Assembly: GCA_012932295.1 (NCBI GenBank)
Contig: JAAONU010000001.1
Location: forward strand, 3,100,001 to 3,164,000
Length of the DNA stretch: 64,000 nucleotides
Reading direction: 5' to 3'
DNA from: Cyclina sinensis
Taxonomy: Eukaryota; Mollusca; Bivalvia; Venerida; Veneridae
Position 1 is the stretch's first letter. Each line of letters starts with the position of its first letter. The notes below the pieces were generated by a model. It made no database searches, had not been told where the DNA came from, and saw only the letters and a list, made by a program, of their open reading frames with translations. Both the position numbers and the translations under genes were made by a program. Shown here in pieces: positions 1 through 12,400 of the stretch.

Positions 1-271
1 ATTTTTTTGCATTTGTTGGATAAAAATTCTTAAGATAGTTTATAAACTATGTTGCTTTTCAAGTTTTGATATATGAAAATAATGGTGTATATCTTTTTCA
101 AAAGTAACAAGCTGAAGATTTATATTATATATAATCAATTCATATACATAAATTTCAAAGCATTTTAAAATTCCTTTGAAACATACATGTATATATATTT
201 TTTCAGTCAAAAGTTACGCATTTGAAAGTAAATTTTAAATTGAGTTTATTTGGAAATACTTTTTTTTTCAG

Positions 272-420
272 AATCCCCCATGTATTCCTACATTTCTGAT
301 TGTATGGATAGTATGCTGGTTACGGGGCAGTAGGATGGTGATTGACTGGCATAACTATGGCTATACAATTATGGCTCTGTCATTAGGATACAACAACCCT
401 CTAGTAAGGTTTGCCAAATG
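272..420 (+). CDS. ALG1: ALG1 coding exon (first in window)
   Basis: The exon follows a T-rich tract ending ttttcag and stops before gtgagt. It opens in phase 0 with NPPCIP and contains [11 protein letters not shown], the most recognisable ALG1 motif. It ends with two bases of a Trp codon. Upstream exons are outside the window. Confidence 0.95.
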
Positions 421-3400
421 GTGAGTGAAACTTATTTCACATCTATGAGACAGAGTTAAGACAGTCAGATTAGGTGAGGTGAGAGTTAGCCTGTTGTCAT
501 GAGTACCTTTATTCAGAAGGATTGCCTGATGGTTGTATAAAAACATGTAGTTGCTGGGAAATCTGATTGTCTTAAGTTGTAGTCTTGTTACACTCTTCAA
601 GTTATTTTTTTTTATAACTGTATGTAGTCTCATTAACGAGAGGTTCGGGCACCTGTTTTTCATTTGGATATTTATACTGGGGCAAGGTTTCCTGGACTGT
701 AACAGGATGTAGTCTCATTTATGAGACATTCAGGCATCCATTTTTCATTTGGATATTTATACTACGGCAAGGTTTCCTGGACTATAACAGGATGTAGTCT
801 CATTTATGAGACGTTCGGGCACCCATTTTTCATTTTGGATATTTATTATGTACCCTAAATGTCACGGAGGATATTCCCAGTCAGAAAATACATCAATATC
901 CTACTGTGGCAAGGTCTCTGGACTGTAACTGGATGATGCCCAACCTGACAAAATTCTGGTGTGTCTTATATTTGCACAGGGAGGATGTCATCAGTTAATA
1001 CATCTGAAAGTGATCAGTTACTTGGTTGAACATGTACTCAGCCTCATACATTGGTTTCAGAGTTCTAATTGGATTTTCTCTAACTGCTCTCTGAAAATGA
1101 GTTATTGATGGCTTGTTTCTGTTCTTGTTTCTTTGATAACCATTGAACATTAAATTTTAGTTTGTGAACAAAGTTCTGAAATATTTATGCTTAATTCATT
1201 TTTGTCCATGTTTTAATTTTTTTCAGGTATTGTATTAAAAAAAAACACTGCTTGCAGCCATTATTGGAGATTTATTAGCAGAGTACTTTAATGGAACCGG
1301 TTTAAGACTACTTTTATTTATTTTTAATGTGATTATATTATCAACAAACACAGTAAGTTTGAGGTTAGACTGGTTTAAAATTTGTGTCCTTTAAGACTAT
1401 GTACACATGTGTTCTGTGTTTTCCTGGTTCCAGGTATGAGCACTTGTTTGGAAGGTTTTCATCAGCTAATATTTGTGTAACTAAGGCAATGCAAGCAGAT
1501 CTCCGAGATAACTGGGGTGTCAGGTAAACCATTTAACTGATTCCTAAACAAGTCACCTCTGGTACATACTTAACAACAGACAAGAAGTAATCAGTAGAGT
1601 CCTACCCCACAGATAGAAAGAACAAATGTCTGTACTTTCTGTATTTTTCAAACAGAAGAAAAAAAGCTTTCTTAGTCAATATTTTATGTGTAAAGTCAAT
1701 ATTTGAAAGTGTATTATGAAAAAGAATGCAAAAGCAATTTATTGAAGGATGGAATATGGATATGCCTATGCATGCCCTTTTAAGAAGGAGTACTGGGTAT
1801 ATTTAATAGTAAATGTCTGTTGATCTATGTCCATGCGTAGACCAACATGTTTTCCAGTCTCTACCATAAAAAGTATTATAAACACCACATCAAAGCTTGA
1901 TGTCTTTCACTTATAAAATTATGTTTGATTCTTCACTTTATAAGTACCACAGGACCTGGGGCTCTTAACTTCAATAGAAGGGTTGTTCATATTGAATAGA
2001 TGGCCTGTAAGGTAAATGAAGGTACTTCATCAGAAATAAAAATAAGAACACCTGAGCCTGCAAAAATCAAACTTGATAGAAAGCTTGCTTTTGATGAGTT
2101 GATGAGCCTTATTGATATATAAGCTTCTTTTTAAAAGTCAGGGTCATGGTAATTGTCATCTGTGAAACTATTGTTGATCAATAAATCTAGACTTAGAGTT
2201 AATTGCGTCTAGGTCTAGGTCACTGTTAAATGATTTTCCGTCTGTAGAATTGTTTGATTGACATACTTGCTAGATATATTGTACTTGTGTGAAAAATATA
2301 AATACTAAGGCAAAAGCATCAAAACCCAAGATTGTGTGCAATTATGGTACTAGGAATTATCATTAGGATAGGATGAAATATTAAGGGGACATTTGTGTCA
2401 TTCTCAAAAGTTTCATAAGGATGGAAAAACAACCTTTTGACAAATATTACGAGAACATTATGTGTTATATCAACATCCCTTGATATTTTTTTTTATATAA
2501 TTACTAGTTCTTGGTTTATCTTCATATTTTGCCTTTATCTTTTTATTTAGCCATAAATTATAAAATATTGAAATATTATACATTATTTGTAGTGAAAGAA
2601 ATGTTCTAAAAAGCAAGTCATTTGCAGTATTGATTTTAGAAATACTTCTGCAGATGCAGAGAATTAAAGTTACAAATTACATAAAAAAACAAATGTTATG
2701 TAAAAACTGTACTAAAATATAAAATTCATTATGCAAAGTTTTTACATAACATTTGTTTTTTTATCTATTATAATCAATTATGTTAAGAATTTTATTTTTT
2801 GGATGAGTAGTGGATAGAAGTCATATAGAATAAGAGCTGTGAGCAAAGTCTCATGCAAACACAGGTTTTTTTTATGATAGTAATTTGTATATTTCAGAGC
2901 AACAGTATTGTATGATAGGCCACCAATTATTTTTAAGGAGACACCTTTAAATGATCGGCACAAACTATTTGTACGCTTAGCGCAAGAATATCCTGTGTTC
3001 AGACCAAAGTGAGTAAAAAGGTTATTGTTGAAGATTTTTCTGCTATTTTAAAATGAGGATAGTGTTGTTTACCTTAATATGAATTTATGTTTTTGACCAT
3101 TATCTATTCATTTTAGTCATAAATTCATACCTGCCATACGTCCCGGATCGTCCGGGATTGTCCCGGAAATCGAGGGCCTGTCCCAGAGTCCGGGAAAGAC
3201 ACCCGATGTCCCGGAAAACATGAAAAACACGCATACCTTTGATCAGGCCAGTCAAATTTTTGACACGCCGTTTATTCTTTAATTATTTGTTATGATAATA
3301 TGTTCTGATTCGGCGAATACTTCGCGTGTCATTTATAACCAGTTAACAAATGACTGCTATCGGCTATCGATTTATTGACTTGCGGTGCATTAATTTTTAA

Positions 3401-6400
3401 GATATCTGCCCCTTTCAAAGACTGTTGCCGCAGTAATTGGTGTTATTAAAGATGTTTCTTAAAATTAAATGTAATGCAAACGCGTGTCGACCTTGCCGAC
3501 AAAGACTATGATTTTTAAATCATTAACTTGTTTGTGGTTTGTTTGCTGTCGTCGGAATTTGGTATCAATAGAGATGCTGCTTAAAATTAAACTAAGTTTT
3601 TCACATATCGGTCCGACAAAGAAAAGGTAAGTTTAAAAGGTATTTTCTGATGAATATTGTAATGTTTGATCAAATCGCACCGATACTTGTAATGCGAAGC
3701 ATAGACGACGCCGTCATCAAACACCCGTGATTCAACTTGAATTCAAGTTTATGATGTTAATTAATTAATGGTACACAGATATTATTTTATGATTACTGCT
3801 ACACGATTACTATGCTCTTGGAACTAAAATAAAGGTATGAAACTGATGGTACTGATGTGTATTTGAAACACGTGCATGGCTTTTCCGGCCAAAAACGGAA
3901 TTCCGTCCAATTTTGTGTACTGCCAACGGTAGGGCATTGAAAGTATATGAATAGTTGTATGTCCCGAAAAATCGGCTCAAATCCCGGAAATTTGATATCA
4001 AAATCCAGGAAATGGCCAGAAAAAATATGGCAGGTATGCAAAAATTACTGATATGAAACATTATTTGTAGTGAAAAGTGGCTCTAAGAACATGTTTGCAG
4101 TATTAATTTCAGTAATACTCAAATGTAGACAAAGTTTAAATTTTAAGGAATATTGTTGATTTGCAGGTCATTCTGTCTCTATGTTTGCTTAATTGTGTGT
4201 GAAAATTTTACATAATACATATTTTAATGTAGTTGTTCATATATAAGTACTCAGTCAAAAATGTGATATAAATTGAACAAAGCCTACCATAGTCTTTATA
4301 TAATGTTATAATTCAGATGCAAACATCTTATTCTTTCAAGTGAGTAAACAGGTTATGATATAAAAGAAATACTGTTATTTTGCAAAGAAGGGTTATAATA
4401 GTACCTTTCATTTGCTGGCAAAACACTTCCTTTTTGACTGCCCAAAGGGATATAATGACAGATAAAAGATAGTCAGTTTTTTATCACAAGTTATGCCCCT
4501 TTCTGCCAAACATTTCCAAGGATGTGATAAATCTATATGGTTTTAGATATGATATGAAATATAAAGTCGTTAGCTCAGCTGAACAGCAAGACTTACTGCC
4601 CAAGATGATCCAATGTGATAGGTGAATTTTCACAATATTTTTATAATTCAATTATTTCTGGAAAGAGCTGTTTGTAAACTGTATGAATTCAGAATATTTG
4701 ACATCTGTATTTGTTCTCTTGCATGATATCTGTCCCCTTGAACTGATAAGTGAGATATCAGCTGCTGTACAGGACTTGAGCTATGGCTGTTGCATTGCCT
4801 GACTTAATTGCATGTTTCAGTTCCCCATACATACCATAACCTCATGACTGCCATCATAATTATATGTAATTGAAAAGATATTGTGTAAAATGATTGTCAA
4901 TTCAGAATGAGATTTGAGCTATGAATTTTGACCCTATTTCAGATCTGGAGTAATATCTCAGGATGAGACAGCCTTCACAGTGTCAAACGGTAATGGTGAT
5001 GCATTTTATCTACAAAGTCGCCCAGCTCTACTTATCAGTAGTACCAGCTGGACAGGTGTGTTTGAGTTTTTCTCTTTTATCTTGGCATATTGTTTTTAAC
5101 CTTGCAACAAAGGACAGTCCCACAGTTACTGTAAGAAGTGCATTTAATGATACAACTGTCCAACAGTCATAACATAAGTCATTCTCTGTCGTTAAAACAG
5201 CTCTTAATTTTCACTTGAAAAATTGAATACTGGCCATGTAGGCGTGTACAGCAGCATGACAATGTTACAGCTCTGATATGAACTATAGGAACAATGAAAC
5301 AGTGTGCTCAGCATCATAAATACATCCGTTCTGACATTTTAAAACAGTCTATGCTATTTCTCGCTGAACTTCACAAGGCTGATCAGTTACAAGCTTAGTG
5401 ATGTATAGCATCAACAAATAGGGTGGAGTCATAGATGGACATATATTTTCTTCCCCCTAAAAACAAACCTAGTTAAACTAATGAATTATCATTTAAATAG
5501 GAACAATATTTTCTTTCAGAGGATGAAGATTTTGGGGTTCTTCTTACAGCTCTTGAAGGTATGTGGGTTTCTTTCATTCAGAACAAATACAAAAAACAAA
5601 ACTACAAAAGTATATGTACTACCAAGCCTGCCTTGTAATATCAACAACAAAAGGTGTTGTGTTAGGCCCTCTAAACTGGACAAAAGGCCAGGTCACAAAC
5701 TCGTCCAGTTTGGAGGGTTTCACAGACCTTGTGTTGGGTTGGCGGTACTGGTTTTGTCCCATCCAGAATTTGGTATTTGTATAATTGTTTAACCAGTGCA
5801 GAGAAGTATCATTAATGTTGTGTATGTATGTAAATGTGTATAACATTATCAACAAGAGCAAAATACAGAAAAAAAATGAAAATAATCTAGATATTTCTTT
5901 CAGTGAAAGTTAGTTCAAGATATTTCTTTGGTTCTTTCAGAGTATGAAAAGCAAGTATCAGCAAAAACTATGGATCTGCCTGATGTTGTGTGTGTTATTA
6001 CAGGTAATTTCACTATATAACCCGACTGTCTCTGAGGTCATGATGATGAATTGGTAGTTTAATCTTACTTTACACTATTGTAGGGTCTGTCTGTTAGCAC
6101 TGGCTGACCAAAATGATGAACACACCTAGAAGAGATTAGTCATTTAAGGTTTGGTGGATATAGCATCTCAGGTTTAAGAGATGCTTCTGGGGTTTGTTTT
6201 TCAGGCTAGGTGTATTTTGTTGAAACATTGGATCTCATTTTAACATCTAATTATGAAAGATGATTTGAAGTGTTAGTAGAAGAGTGTGGGGAATCAAACT
6301 CATAAACATTTGGTAATAAGTGTTGTGCACTACCACTGGATCATGCATCTACTTTTCATTGAGGATTATGGGTGGGTTTGGTCTCTCCATTGACCTGACA

Positions 6401-9400
6401 TACCTAGCACAGTGTTAAGGTGTACTGTCTACTTGTAATGCTGCAATACTGTTGACGGCATAGAAATGACCAAAGCAAAATGTGCAACCAATATTGTAAA
6501 CAGGACAGGTAAGTTCTTAAGATTGAAGGGTCATAAGGTTGGATGATTTAAAGATACATTTTTTTATAAGTTGCCAAGACATAAACAGATAAAAATATAA
6601 GCTTTTGAATGTAAGTACTGTCCTGACTTCCAGCAACTTTTAGTTCTTACTATGGTGTCTTTGAGCTAAATTATTTTCTCCATTTATGAACATGAAAAAA
6701 CATTGCTAATGACAGCGTAAGCCTTCTTTGAGGACTTGTTTTTTTTCCAATTCAGATGTTTCTTTGATGTCAACATTTCCTAAGTAAATCTTAGCTTAAC
6801 TTAACAGGCTAAAGAAGTAATCATGATTCTATAATTTCAGGGAAAGGACCATTAAAGAAGTTTTATAGTAAGAAAATAGACTCTCAGCAGTGGAATCATG
6901 TATCATTCTGTCTGCCTTGGCTTACACCAGAGGATTATCCATTATTATTAGGTAACAAAATATTAGTAAAACATGTTCAAGAAAGTTTATATGTTATATG
7001 ATTCACATATTACTATTTAACAGTCTGAGGTTAGTATTGTATAGAGTGGTAGCTCTAGAATTGAATAGAATGTATTCATCTATATTAGTTAAAGAAGGGA
7101 AAATAAAACAGTGTAACCTTGGTAATAATGTTTTAAGCAAGTGAAGTTAACTCTGGAACTTTTGAGATTTAGTTTATGGAATAAATTTGTAACGTCATTT
7201 AATGAATTAAAACAGTAACATCACTTTAAATCCTTGATTTGTATAGTTCAACAGTTTGCATAAAGAGAGATTGAAAATATCTCTGGCAAGAACAGTATAC
7301 TAGAACTCTAAGATTGCTGTGCTTATTTAGTCTGTATGCAAATATTTCATTGCAGGAAGTGCAGATCTTGGTATTTGTCTTCATAGGTCATCCAGTGGCC
7401 TTGACCTTCCAATGAAGGTCGTTGACATGTTTGGTTGTGGTCTGCCAGTTTGTGCGATAGAATTTAACTGGTAAGTTGACTTAAAGGTCATGTGACACGA
7501 CTATAGCAACTTTGTCTATTCAAAATAATCATAATGTACTGAATAAAATGGTTTAACTGCGAAAATATGAAAATATTGCTTTTGATAAGAAAAAACGTGT
7601 TTTTGATGATCGGCTGTTTCCGTTTCGACATCGGTAGTTTCCGCCGCATTTTTTGGCTGTGACGTAGATTTATCCCTACTTTACCAGGCAGTAGTGCAGA
7701 ATTACACTGCTCATAATACATCCGTTTTTAAATGAAAAAATAACACTAAACCACAAGACCAAGAAACACGATAAAGGCACACTTATAAAAATAACATGCT
7801 ATAAATTGTAAATTATATAAAATAATGTGATTACTTCTCGATTTTTATAAGTAAAATCCAACTTTGTGCCGGCAGAACGGGTTGTGATTTTACCTTAATA
7901 AATATTAATAAATATTCTAATTTCTTCCATGTTGTGGTTCTATATAAAACCATCTCCTCCGCGTTTTTACATGATGGTAACACATCCTCGATTGATGTTT
8001 ACGTCATAAACAAATGCTTTTTCATTTAAGTGTAGTAAAATTGAAGTGAATTTAGGTGATCTATTGTGTTAACATTAAATTTTGTTTCACTGGAATGGAA
8101 ATTCACACTACAATGTTTTTTCACGTTGGGATATAGTTTGAAAAATAATAATATGGCATGTCTATCAAGTAGAAATTTGTGTCTGCTTATAAATTAATAT
8201 CCAATGAAATGTCAAAGGTCCATAAATCACGCCTTATACTGTGGGATTTATGCAAATTAACCTGCCCAAAGTGGACCCTTGTATATTCTGCATAGCTGTC
8301 AGACAAAGCAATTAACATTTTTATGACCCAATCAATGATAAAGTTGAGACAAATAGCAAAAATTTATGGCAAGTGATCTAACAAATTGATTGTATTACTT
8401 TTGATCAGTCACACTTGTGAAAACATTATGTAATAGCTTGTTCCAATTAACATGTCTGAATGATTTTTAGTTGAGAAGCTTCCATGTAGATACATATTTT
8501 AATTAGATAATTAAATGTAATGAATCTATTTATGATGAAAATTAAAAAAAGTCATTCGACTTCTTAATGTGGACAAATTATTGAAAAAAACAAAAACAAA
8601 AAACAATGTGTGTGTGTTATTTTTTTGACGTAGTTTTTAGGGCTTCTTCATATTATTTGTTCTTTGATCATTATTGTTTTGTTTTCCAATAATATGTAGA
8701 ATGAATAAGCAACAAAAAATGATATGCATTTATAATGTAAAAAATCATAGATGTAGGCAGAGACGTAAATCTACGTCTCTGATCTAGGCAAAGATTACTT
8801 ACACGCACCTCAGGCAAAATATACCACAGACAAATAAGCAACACATCACTGTAAGGAGAATATTTTTTATGGAAAAAATCTCTCGATTGGAGTTAGTTAA
8901 TAAAGTCTTCCAACAAACTGCATCAGATAAAAGTAAGCATGTTCAAAATCTTTTTGGATCAGTAATTTGAAAAATATCTCTTCGTCTAGATATTTTCACT
9001 GATGTATCTTTTAATTCTATAACCCTGATTAAACTAGCCTCTATATAATATTGCTCATTGGCTTCGTAATTCCATCAAAATTTCAAATTACTTATTTAAA
9101 AAATCTTCAATGTATATTCATAATGTTAGCTTAACTTGTTCAATTTTGTTTGTTTTACTATATTCAGTCTACATTTTCACTTTCCATCATAATTTTAAAG
9201 TTTTTGTTAACAATCCAGGCAGCTGTGTGAAGTGGCAAGGGATAAATGTGCGTCACTTCCGGTTTCGCTCGTGACAGGTGCGCGTGACCAAGTGCGTAAA
9301 ATATGGATTTTAATTTGCTATAAAAACATCTATAAGATGAAAATTACCTGCGTTTTTTTGTTAAACAGTCATATTTAGATATATATTTTTCGCTCATATG

Positions 9401-12400
9401 AAAATTTCGAGGTCAAAAATTCGTGTCACATGACCTTTAAGTAATGACTACCTTTGTAAGTAAGTGCTCAATTACATAGTCAGTTCTATCCAGTGATTCT
9501 AAAACAGGAAAATGAAACAAATTTGGTGAATAGATATTGGTTTTTCAAAATGAAGATTAAACATTTTACTTATGGTATATTGGGTATTCTAACACGATCT
9601 GAAATATTTACTACATAAACATATAGGAAAACCAGTTGTTTTTTATTCTACGATAAAATATGGCTGTTACATTGTGCGCCCACCTATTCCACACTACACA
9701 TAGTTTGATCGTATTTTCTCTTTTTGCCAAAAACTTAGTACAATTTCATTTCTTAAATGTGACAGTACAAAAAATAAATCCCTTTTCAGGTAAACAAATA
9801 TTAGGCACTCGTACTTAATAAGTACAAACTTATTTTTTCACCATGGGAAAATGTTGCGATGCAAACGCTATGGAAATAGTTCCAATTTCCGGTTCATGAA
9901 TGAAATCATATCACGTGACATAAACAAAACGAAACGATCGTAGTAAATGTTGTAGTAGTAGACAAACTTCCGGTTCGTCTGCAAACATACTAACAGCGCA
10001 GAAACTGACAATAAAGTTTACTGTTATTGTTATTCATGGACATTTTTTGTGTTGTTTTAAAAAGATTATCTACGTTTGTCTTTTGTTTAAATTAATTGCA
10101 GATTTTATGAATAAATATCAGTATCGATAAATTCCGGTATGTACTCCTCTCTACACTAGGGTGTAAATTGTAACAGCTTACCCCGCCTACTGACGAATTG
10201 CACACTTTACATAAATGCTTTCAAAAATAGTTCTAGATATTTTCGTGGTTAGAATCAAAATAATAAATTTGTTCCTATTTTTTATGAGTGAATAAAATAT
10301 AGGCAGTCGTTCGGATGCAGCGGAATTAAATCACTCGTGCTACGCACTCGTGATTTAATTCCTACGCATCCGAACTCCTGCCTATATTTTATTCACTCAT
10401 AAAAAATAGGAACATATTTATTTTTTCTTAATTCTAAACCATATACAAGGTATCATACAAAATAGCTTCTCTCACTTGCACATGTCTGGTGTTTGTTTTA
10501 TATATCATCGTAAATCATATTGCATACCATACCATTTGATGTTCATTTAAAAAATGTTTCTCTTATTATTTTTTCACTATGGTTTCTAAATATACCATGG
10601 TAATGCACACCAGATTTTATCCAGTATGCAACAAATAATCATTCCAATCCTTAAAGTATTCTAGGCTTTACATAAAAAATGGCCTTGATTGCACATTGCA
10701 TACAAGCAGTGTCTTAGCAAGTTTGATGTCAATTTGAATATTTGATTTTAAAATGAACAAAATTCACACAACACTGGTGTCAGCTTATACAAAGCCAGAA
10801 TCCAAGCATCTTGGCTAGTGAAGTGTGAGTCTTTACTAAGGTTGCAAATATTTTTGATCAACATCAGAAACATATCAGATAAGCTAGTTGCCAATAAGAA
10901 AAATAGTGTACATTAATTTCCGTGGAAAGAGAGAGAGTCTTTAAGACAAATAGGGGTAAAAAAGTTATGCAAATTTGCTTGCCCAAGCACAATCACTTTG
11001 TCTTATGTCTGTTTTACAAGCCTAAACAGAATATGAACAAAAGCTGTAACACAGCCTATTCATATCTTTCTTTCTGTCAACTGATTTTCATATTTTTATA
11101 AATGATTGAAGCTTTCCACTTGTGAACAGAAATAGCCAGTAATTGAAATGAAATAGAACAGTGGTTTTGTATATATATAAAAAAAATACTACTTTGAAAT
11201 GCAATATTTTCAAAACTGATAAATTTATTAGTCAGAAAAGTAGCATTAAAAAGCAGAAGGAATTATTCATAAGGATCCTAGGGGTATTTTTTGATTAATT
11301 TTTCATACAGAGCTGGCAATGAATGATTTTAGGATCACAGTTTTGGAAGCACATGTTTAAAGGACCATAACCCTTACTTGCCTACAGAAAATTTCAGTTG
11401 CTTTACTTCAACTGTGTTGTCTATTACAGTCTCAGTGAGCTGGTAAAACATGAAGAAAATGGCCTTACATTTAAGGACAGCCATGGCTTGTACAAAAATA
11501 TACAAGTAAGTAGAAAAATAATAGTTAAAACAGTAATTAAAATGGAGTAACTTTGGCAGAATGTTTCTCAAGTGCTTTTATTTGTAATGCTGGTATTATA
11601 AAGTTGATACAATTTTTTATTGCAATAAATATATTTGCAAAAGTTTATTAATACAAAAAGGAAATGTTATATACTTCATAAAAAAGGAAACAAAGTGCAA
11701 AAAAAAACATTAGAAAAGATAGAATTTTGTCACATTGTGCATAAAGCTGAAAATTTACACTTTACTTTTGTAGATAACCATTTTACTAAATCACAGCTGA
11801 TGTTTAATTTCTTCTTTGTCTGACTTCCAGTGAAAACTCTGTTTCATAAAGCAACAGTCTGTCATTTTTCCAAAATTGCATGTTTTAAAACATGTTTTCT
11901 GACACAGGCTCTATTTTTTATATTATATTACATTTCATATAATGTTATGGTCCTGGGCGTCTGTCCATCCATCCGTACGTCCATCCCTCTGTTAGCAATT
12001 TGGTTTCCAGAAGATAACTTGAGTAACTCTTTGGCCTACAGTCTTTTAAATTCATATAACTATTGCCCACATTGTGTGGATGACCTCTATTGATTTTGGA
12101 GTCAGTAGCTCAAAGGTCGAAGTCACAGTGACCTAAACATTGAAAACCATTTCCGCCATGTAACTTGACAATCATTTGTTGTAGAGACTTCAAACTTTAT
12201 ATCATTGAACACATTGAGAGGATGACCCCTATACATTTTGGGGTCAGTATATTAAAGGTCAAGGTCACAGTGACCTAAATGTTTAGAATCATTCCCACTC
12301 TGTAACTCGACAACCTTTTGTTGTATAGACTTCAAAATTCATATAATGGTTGCACACATTAAGTGAATGACCCCTGTTGATTTTGGGGTCAGTAGGTCAA

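Noticed and set aside
7488..7721. 77-codon minus-strand frame
   Set aside because: It lies at the left end of the TTAA-flanked element and has no transposase motif.
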